From Kiritimatiellia bacterium (GTDB lineage Bacteria; Verrucomicrobiota; Kiritimatiellia; RFP12; DVOR01), in the NCBI GenBank assembly GCA_017646485.1, contig JAGCML010000228.1, positions 1 through 10,832 on the forward strand: a DNA stretch of 10,832 nucleotides. The letters are read 5' to 3'. Positions 6,453 to 10,832 of the stretch are shown one piece after another. Positions within the stretch are counted from its first letter, which is position 1; each line of letters opens with the position of its first letter. The notes below the pieces were generated by a model, which worked only from the letters and a program-made list of their open reading frames with translations, did not search any database and had not been told where the DNA came from. Position numbers and translations under genes: made by a program.

Positions 6453-8138
6453 ATGGGTATTGCTCGATATGCTGTTGTCGCACTTGTTGCATTAATGTTC
6501 ACGCTATTCACCTGGCTGGGGGGTGGCATTGTTCCCAAATGGCTCGCCTCGTGGGCGCCATGGTTGACGTTGCTCATCGCGGAAGTGATGTTTTTACTTC
6601 CAGAGCAACGCCGCACCGAATCCCTCCTAGATGCCCGCGCACGTGTGTGGCGATCGGTTTGTCGCGATCCGCTCACCTGGTTGACCATCGCCTTGACGCT
6701 CTTTTTGACCATTCAATGGCTCAATGCCTACACCTTTGTGGAATGGGATCCCGCGAAAAAGGCATGGGAAGTGGTTTCGCCAGCCTTTGAATGTTTGCGC
6801 CACCCCAGCGTGACAGAACTTATTGCCAAGCCCCCGGCAGATCCCTCGCAGGCGGTCTACTTGCAAGTACCCGACTCCTTGCTTGTGCCTTGGCTTCCCC
6901 ACGCATTCCGTTCCGATGAAGCGGTGACCGTCCTCGCATGGTTTACCCCTGTCTTAGTGGCCCTTTTGGCTATTCGCCATGCCACCCTCCGCCACTCAAA
7001 ACGTCTGCTCTGCACCTTCATCTGCATGATGACTGCGGTTTTGGCCATTGCGGGCATTATCCAATTTGTGATGGATGGCACCTTCTTGTATTGGGGCATG
7101 GAAAGCCACGCCTTCTTCTTTGCGACCTTCGGTTATCCCAATCACGCCGCCTGCTTCTTCCCCGCAGTCATGGCCCTCTCCATCGGCATGTATTTGTGGG
7201 TGCTTGAACATCGCGAACACACCCGCATGCCGCCGTGGTTCTATCTGATTGCCGCGCTCCTCTGCGCAATTTCTGCGATTCTTTCGGGTTCGCGTGCAGG
7301 GGTGTTGTTCACCTTGGCAATTCTGGCCATCACCACCGTTTATGTGCCCATTCGCTACATGGGATCTGTGCCTGCGAAGTATCGCTTCACCGTGCCCGCC
7401 TTCCTCTTCTTGGCCACCTTTATCGTCATCGGCTCTGCAGCATTCCGCATCTACGCAGTTAATGCGAATGCCACGCGCGACGAAGCTTTACGCTTAGCCC
7501 AAACCGAAGAAGAAAAAGCCGCAGCCTTTGCCCTCCCCGCTTACCAAAAGATTCCTGCGGTGGACACTGTCCTCAAGGAAATTGGCGACACCGATTGGGC
7601 GACCTTCTTTGAAGACCCTATGCTTATGCGTGCCGGCTACCAAGGAATTCTCGCCCTTCGTCAGTGGGATGACTACTTCTACTTTGGCGCAGGCGCCTGG
7701 AGTTTCCGTTGGTTAAATGCACAGTACATCAATACGGACGACCCTGAAGAACGTATCTGGTTGCGCAATCGTACTGGCGTGGGCCAGGCCAATGTTCACA
7801 ATGACACCTTACAATTCCTTGCCGAACATGGTCTTGTCGGCTTCTCCCTCATGGTTGGATGCATTTTGGCGCTTCTGATTCCCTTCTTCGCCACCCTGCT
7901 CCGCAGTCCTTCGGTGCCAATGAATGACGCCGTCGCAGATCGGTGTTGGTTCAACCGCATTTGCGCCTATTGCGTCTTTGCCTTTATTGCCACCACGATG
8001 ATTTTGGCGCATAGCTTCATTGACCTGGTCTTCCGTAGTCCAGCGTGCATGATGCTCTATGGCCTGCTCTTCGTCTGCGCAAACGGCTTTGTCCCTCGCA
8101 AAAAAGTCCCCGCCGAAACCCCTGCTCAACCCCTTTAA
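6453..8138 (+). CDS. O-antigen ligase/polymerase family membrane protein (WaaL/Wzy-like)
   Basis: A 561-residue inner-membrane protein of the Wzy_C/WaaL superfamily, which links or polymerises undecaprenyl-linked glycan on the periplasmic side. Hydrophobic segments are visible at about 5-22, 33-49, 74-90, 155-175, 185-205, 220-250, 262-280, 284-300, 314-332, 461-482, 502-520 and 528-546. Diagnostic motifs: [11 protein letters not shown] at 226-236, SGSRAG at 278-283 and [17 protein letters not shown] at 448-464. The last carries the conserved histidine (449) of the large periplasmic loop. That loop spans about 333-460 and is charged and soluble-looking. The C-terminus is a short proline-rich tail. 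It heads an operon with rfbA 16 bp downstream, so a role in rhamnose-containing surface polysaccharide is likely. Ligase and polymerase cannot be separated by sequence alone; protein O-oligosaccharyl-transferases share the same fold. No ribosome-binding site precedes the start. Confidence 0.85.
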   Translation: MGIARYAVVALVALMFTLFTWLGGGIVPKWLASWAPWLTLLIAEVMFLLPEQRRTESLLDARARVWRSVCRDPLTWLTIALTLFLTIQWLNAYTFVEWDPAKKAWEVVSPAFECLRHPSVTELIAKPPADPSQAVYLQVPDSLLVPWLPHAFRSDEAVTVLAWFTPVLVALLAIRHATLRHSKRLLCTFICMMTAVLAIAGIIQFVMDGTFLYWGMESHAFFFATFGYPNHAACFFPAVMALSIGMYLWVLEHREHTRMPPWFYLIAALLCAISAILSGSRAGVLFTLAILAITTVYVPIRYMGSVPAKYRFTVPAFLFLATFIVIGSAAFRIYAVNANATRDEALRLAQTEEEKAAAFALPAYQKIPAVDTVLKEIGDTDWATFFEDPMLMRAGYQGILALRQWDDYFYFGAGAWSFRWLNAQYINTDDPEERIWLRNRTGVGQANVHNDTLQFLAEHGLVGFSLMVGCILALLIPFFATLLRSPSVPMNDAVADRCWFNRICAYCVFAFIATTMILAHSFIDLVFRSPACMMLYGLLFVCANGFVPRKKVPAETPAQPL

Positions 8139-8154
8139 GGAAAGGAAGCTCACG

Positions 8155-9033
8155 ATGCGTAAAGGAATCATCCTTGCTGGAGGCGCTGGTACACGGTTGT
8201 ATCCCGCCACCTTAACGGTTTGTAAGCAACTCTTGCCCGTGTATGACAAGCCGATGATTTACTATCCGCTCTCCACCTTAATGTTGGCCGGCATCCAAGA
8301 GATTCTCATCATTTCAACCCCTGAAGCGACGCCAATGTTTGAGGCGTTGCTTGGAGATGGCGCAGAACTGGGGCTCAAACTCTCCTACAAAGTACAAGAA
8401 CAACCCAATGGTTTGGCCCAAGCCTTTGTTTTGGGAAAAGAATTCATCGGTGACGATCCAGTCTGCTTGATTTTGGGTGACAACATCTTCTATGGCCAAG
8501 GCTTCAGCAATACGCTAAAGAAAGCCTCCGAGGCGAAGGGCGCCACGGTGTTTGGTTACTATGTCTGCGACCCTGAACGTTTCGGCGTGGTGGAATTTGA
8601 TGCTGAGGGGAAAGCCGTTTCCATTGAGGAAAAGCCTGCTCACCCCAAGAGCAACTATGCCGTCACTGGCCTTTACTTCTATGACAATGACGTTGTGCGC
8701 ATCGCAGAATCCCTAAAACCCTCCGCACGCGGTGAGTATGAAATCACCGACATCAACAAGACCTATTTAGCGCGTGGCGAACTCAATGTGCAGCTCCTCG
8801 GACGCGGGTTTGCCTGGTTGGACACAGGCACCCATGATGCGCTTCAAGATGCCGCCAGCTACGTCAAAACAATTCAAGACCGCCAGGGCTTAAAGATTGC
8901 CTGCATTGAAGAAATCGCCTGGCGCATGGGATTCATCACCAAAGACCAGATGTTGCAAGCAGCAGAGAAGGTGCGCAAGTCTACCTACGGCGAATACATC
9001 TTTGCGATTGCAGCACGAAATGAAGCCCTTTGA
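8155..9033 (+). CDS. rfbA: Glucose-1-phosphate thymidylyltransferase
   Basis: First enzyme of dTDP-L-rhamnose synthesis: glucose-1-phosphate plus dTTP gives dTDP-glucose and pyrophosphate; cytoplasmic. The 292 residues equal the usual RmlA/RfbA length. Seen: the nucleotide-binding loop GGAGTRLYP near the N-terminus followed by [28 protein letters not shown] with the metal-binding aspartate, [38 protein letters not shown] and [12 protein letters not shown]. The ATG at 8155 is preceded by AAGGAAAGGA and begins at the conserved [10 protein letters not shown]. The same frame stays open back to 8059, but that part overlaps the ligase gene and matches nothing in the family. It lies between the ligase and rfbC in a tight operon. 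The rfbB and rfbD steps are missing from the window and must be encoded elsewhere if the pathway is complete. Confidence 0.97.
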   Translation: MRKGIILAGGAGTRLYPATLTVCKQLLPVYDKPMIYYPLSTLMLAGIQEILIISTPEATPMFEALLGDGAELGLKLSYKVQEQPNGLAQAFVLGKEFIGDDPVCLILGDNIFYGQGFSNTLKKASEAKGATVFGYYVCDPERFGVVEFDAEGKAVSIEEKPAHPKSNYAVTGLYFYDNDVVRIAESLKPSARGEYEITDINKTYLARGELNVQLLGRGFAWLDTGTHDALQDAASYVKTIQDRQGLKIACIEEIAWRMGFITKDQMLQAAEKVRKSTYGEYIFAIAARNEAL

Positions 9034-9046
9034 TTGAGAGGTCGCC

Positions 9047-9601
9047 ATGCAAGTGTTACCCTCCAACATTCCAGACGTGAAGATTTTGGTGCCGAAGATT
9101 TTCCGCGATGCGCGTGGCTATTTTTGCGAAACCTACAATGCCGCAGCCTATCAAGCGGTAGGCATTGACACCACCTTTGTGCAAGACAATGAGAGTGCCT
9201 CCATGCGAGGGGTGATTCGCGGCTTACATTGGCAAGATGGCCCCCATGCACAGGCCAAATTAGTCCGCGTAATTCGGGGTGCCGTGTGGGATGTAGCCGT
9301 TGACATTCGCCAAGGGTCACCGACCTATGGTCAATTTGTGGCCACGCTCCTTACCGCAGAAAATGGCCATCAATTCTTCATCCCCCGTGGATTTGCACAT
9401 GGCTTTGCCGTCTTAGAAGACAACACCCTTTTCTCTTACAAGTGTGACAACTTCTATTGTCCGCAGGCCGAACGTGGTATCCGCTTCGATGACCCCACGT
9501 TGAATATCCCGTGGCCGAAACTCATGTGTGCCCCTATCCTCTCTGATAAAGATTTACACCACCCAGCCTTTACGGATATTACCCCGTGGTCACCCGCATG
9601 A
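9047..9601 (+). CDS. rfbC: dTDP-4-dehydrorhamnose 3,5-epimerase
   Basis: Third enzyme of dTDP-L-rhamnose synthesis: epimerises dTDP-4-keto-6-deoxyglucose at C3 and C5; a small cupin-fold dimer in the cytoplasm. The 184 residues match the family length. Seen: FRDARGYFCETYN at 19-31, FVQDNESASMRGVIRGLHWQ at 44-63 with the catalytic-type His61, Lys71 in AKLVRV, RGAVWDVAVDIR at 78-89, FFIPRGFAHGF at 110-120, the active-site tyrosine 131 in YKCDNFY, IRFDDPTLNIPWP at 145-157, and Asp169, which normally pairs with the catalytic histidine. All expected active-site positions are present. The ATG at 9047 has AGAGG 5 nt upstream and lies 13 bp after rfbA. Its TGA stop overlaps the ATG of the next gene, implying translational coupling. 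Confidence 0.96.
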   Translation: MQVLPSNIPDVKILVPKIFRDARGYFCETYNAAAYQAVGIDTTFVQDNESASMRGVIRGLHWQDGPHAQAKLVRVIRGAVWDVAVDIRQGSPTYGQFVATLLTAENGHQFFIPRGFAHGFAVLEDNTLFSYKCDNFYCPQAERGIRFDDPTLNIPWPKLMCAPILSDKDLHHPAFTDITPWSPA

Positions 9602-10368
9602 AAACGTTGATTTGCCTCCTCTTCACCCTCTTTACATTTGGGTTAGTCCATGCGCAAGGTGCATGCCTTCGGATTGCTTTGGAGCACTGTCTTGATGTTG
9701 AGCCTGCCGCAAAGTTGCTTGATTATCCTGCTTGGTATGCAGCCTTTACCGCTACAGAAGATGAGGAGATGCAAGAGATCTTAGTCACGACCTACCATAG
9801 CCACCTCTTTGACGCATGCATTCCCACGCCCGAAGCACTTGAAACCTACTTACAGACCTTTCCAGAAAATGACGAAGTGCTCAACTCTGTCGCGTGGACT
9901 TACTACCAGATGGGCATTGAAACCGAACGCGCCTACCACCTCGTCCACCGCATTAAAACCCATTCAGTTGCGTCGCTTGACACCCTCGCAATGCTCAAAA
10001 TGCGCCGTGGCTTCCCCGCAGAAGCCTTACAACTCTTTTTAGATTTATTGCCCAACATCCCCTCCCCTCTGAATACTAAATACGAAACGGACTCAGAGGA
10101 GAATCTCATCGGACGCGCTGAGATGTTGATTCACACGATGCAAGCGATGATTCTTTACGATCACGCAGGCGATGTCTTCTACAAAAATGCTTACTTACCT
10201 GAAGCCGCCGCCCTCTGGCGTCTCTCCCAAAAGTTAGCAGAATTCCTTGAAACCGAATACCAAATTGACCCCCTCTCTTTGACCAACGGCGACTTTGACC
10301 CCCAACGCATCAAGCAGAAAAACAAAGCCATTCGCCTAACGCTTAAAAAGATGATGAATCGCGAATAA
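9598..10368 (+). CDS. Secreted TPR-like protein of unknown function
   Basis: A 256-residue protein I cannot assign to a named family. It opens with a short positive end and hydrophobic stretch (MKTLICLLFTLFTFGLVHA, then QG), a good signal peptide for export; there is no lipobox cysteine. The mature part is helical and TPR-like: a segment around ENDEVLNSVAWTYYQMG, one around TLAMLKMRRGFPAEALQLF, and one around AGDVFYKNAYLPEAAALW carry small-residue and aromatic spacing typical of tetratricopeptide helices. The C-terminus is lysine-rich (KQKNKAIRLTLKKMMNRE). The start at 9598 forms an ATGA overlap with the rfbC stop. A GTG at 9586 in the same frame is less likely because it would add four residues before the signal peptide. 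Coupling to rfbC suggests a periplasmic partner in envelope polysaccharide assembly, but that is inference from position only. Confidence 0.75.
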   Translation: MKTLICLLFTLFTFGLVHAQGACLRIALEHCLDVEPAAKLLDYPAWYAAFTATEDEEMQEILVTTYHSHLFDACIPTPEALETYLQTFPENDEVLNSVAWTYYQMGIETERAYHLVHRIKTHSVASLDTLAMLKMRRGFPAEALQLFLDLLPNIPSPLNTKYETDSEENLIGRAEMLIHTMQAMILYDHAGDVFYKNAYLPEAAALWRLSQKLAEFLETEYQIDPLSLTNGDFDPQRIKQKNKAIRLTLKKMMNRE

Positions 10369-10480
10369 AGGGGAATCCGCCAAAACCTCAACCGTCAACT
10401 GCAAGCGAAGCGAACACATGCACCCTCGCTCGCTGCGCGCAGGAAATAAGGGCGGCAGATGATAGACGTGCTAATCAAAA
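10369..10480. other. Intergenic stretch with an imperfect GC-rich hairpin
   Basis: No gene seen. A 9-bp stem with one bulged A pairs AGCGAAGCGA (10404-10413) with TCGCTCGCT (10426-10434). Next to it is the perfect palindrome CTGCGCGCAG (10433-10442). Neither is followed by a T run on either strand, so I do not call an intrinsic terminator for the rightward operon. Confidence 0.35.
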
Positions 10481-10504
10481 ATTCGTCATTCATCATTCAT
10501 CATT
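10481..10504. repeat. CATTCAT heptamer array, left copy
   Basis: Two perfect CATTCAT units (10487-10500) and a partial third (CATT, 10501-10504), preceded by ATTCGT, which looks like a diverged unit. The same heptamer reappears at 10811 to the window end. Confidence 0.85.
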
Positions 10505-10810
10505 AAACAAATACCCCCGTCGTCCTTGCGTTAAACCACGCTGGCAGTCCGTTGCACATATCGTACATCAGCGCACACTGACGAGAAATGAGTTCGATGC
10601 GCCCGGACCCGAAGGGTAGCGGGACAATGTGCCCATTTCGAGCAGCGTGCAAGACCTGTGCGACTCGTGGAAAACCACATACAGTCCTTTGCACACATAT
10701 CGCAGATGCGTTGGCTTTTCGTGGGCGTAGCCTAGTGTTACGAAAAGCTCGACGCATCCTAGCGTTTCTAGTGTTAAAATCCACATATGCAGTCCTGCTG
10801 CGCAGCCGCT
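10505..10810. repeat. Internally repetitive, structured 306-bp intergenic segment between heptamer arrays
   Basis: The core contains three degenerate direct repeats of about 30 bp with a shared CAGTCC core, at about 10530-10564, 10669-10702 and 10773-10804. Each has an A-rich, CCAC-type left part; the first two also share TTGCACA followed by TATCG. The 9-mer CTAGTGTTA appears at 10732-10740 and 10768-10776. A long interrupted stem spans 10705-10758: GATGCGT with ACGCATC (7 bp), a 2x3 interior loop, then GCTTTTCGT with ACGAAAAGC (9 bp) around a 17-nt loop. Open minus-strand frames cross it but look non-coding. The nature of the element is unknown. Confidence 0.6.
10705..10758. other. Long interrupted stem-loop, possible structured RNA or repeat hairpin
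   Basis: Outer 7-bp stem 10705-10711 with 10752-10758 and inner 9-bp stem 10714-10722 with 10740-10748, all Watson-Crick, separated by a TG/TCG interior loop. The 17-nt apical loop holds one copy of CTAGTGTTA. There is no adjacent T run, so it is not an intrinsic terminator. Confidence 0.5.
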
Positions 10811-10832
10811 CATTCATCATTCATCATTCATC
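10811..10832. repeat. CATTCAT heptamer array, right copy, cut by window edge
   Basis: Three perfect CATTCAT units (10811-10831) plus the first base of a fourth. It starts 324 bp after the first perfect unit of the left array, so the two arrays bracket the repetitive segment. Its full length is unknown. Confidence 0.9.

Noticed and set aside
8059..8154. Upstream start for rfbA
   Set aside because: It would overlap the ligase C-terminus by 80 bp and add 32 residues absent from RmlA; the ATG at 8155 has a strong ribosome site.
9586..9597. GTG start for the TPR-like gene
   Set aside because: The ATG at 9598 makes the classic ATGA overlap with rfbC and places the signal peptide at the very N-terminus.
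10503..10820. Minus-strand 105-codon open frame (and an overlapping 81-codon one) across the repetitive segment
   Set aside because: Its start and end fall in the heptamer arrays. The product is arginine-rich without a recognisable fold or ribosome site, a second frame is equally open, and the DNA shows non-coding repeats and stems.
10481..10832. CRISPR array
   Set aside because: The repeats are 7-bp tandem units without spacers, the longer repeats are degenerate and unevenly spaced, and no cas gene is present.

Overview
The window looks like a chromosomal segment of a Gram-negative, probably gut- or rumen-associated heterotroph. It encodes a WaaL/Wzy-type lipopolysaccharide membrane protein, two dTDP-rhamnose genes, and a secreted GH110 alpha-1,3-galactosidase of the kind that trims blood-group-B-type host glycans. 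Base composition looks balanced by eye. A Verrucomicrobiota/Lentisphaerota/Kiritimatiellota-like host is a guess from this gene mix; nothing in the sequence proves the taxon.

Layout. The left 6.2 kb is read leftward (minus strand). Its most upstream gene (6212) encodes a PP-loop tRNA-thiolation-like enzyme with a C-terminal NFACT-R-like domain. It is followed at 14 and 13 bp gaps by the GH110 enzyme and a stand-alone phosphopantothenoylcysteine synthetase (CoaB). After a 250-bp hairpin-rich spacer comes one unbroken 515-codon ORF that joins a complete PncC/CinA-C nicotinamide-nucleotide amidase to a complete branched-chain aminotransferase (IlvE). A 96-bp gap with a terminator- or attenuator-like hairpin leads to acetolactate synthase large subunit (IlvB), cut off by the window edge. 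IlvE and IlvB act at the last and first shared steps of branched-chain amino acid synthesis.

A 240-bp divergent spacer (6213-6452) separates this block from a rightward operon: O-antigen ligase/polymerase, rfbA, rfbC and a secreted TPR-like protein. The gaps are 16 and 13 bp, then a 4-bp ATGA overlap. RfbA and RfbC catalyse steps 1 and 3 of dTDP-L-rhamnose synthesis; rfbB and rfbD are not in the window. The rightward operon seems to start almost leaderless. Two identical 8-bp palindromes sit at nearly equal distances upstream of the two predicted divergent -10 boxes.

The last 460 bp hold no credible gene. They contain two CATTCAT heptamer arrays flanking about 306 bp with three degenerate direct repeats and a long interrupted stem. 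This is the least explained part of the window. The best candidates for something undescribed are this element, the PncC-IlvE fusion, and the placement of a GH110 gene inside a housekeeping-type gene cluster. I saw no tRNA, rRNA, CRISPR array, transposase or prophage gene.
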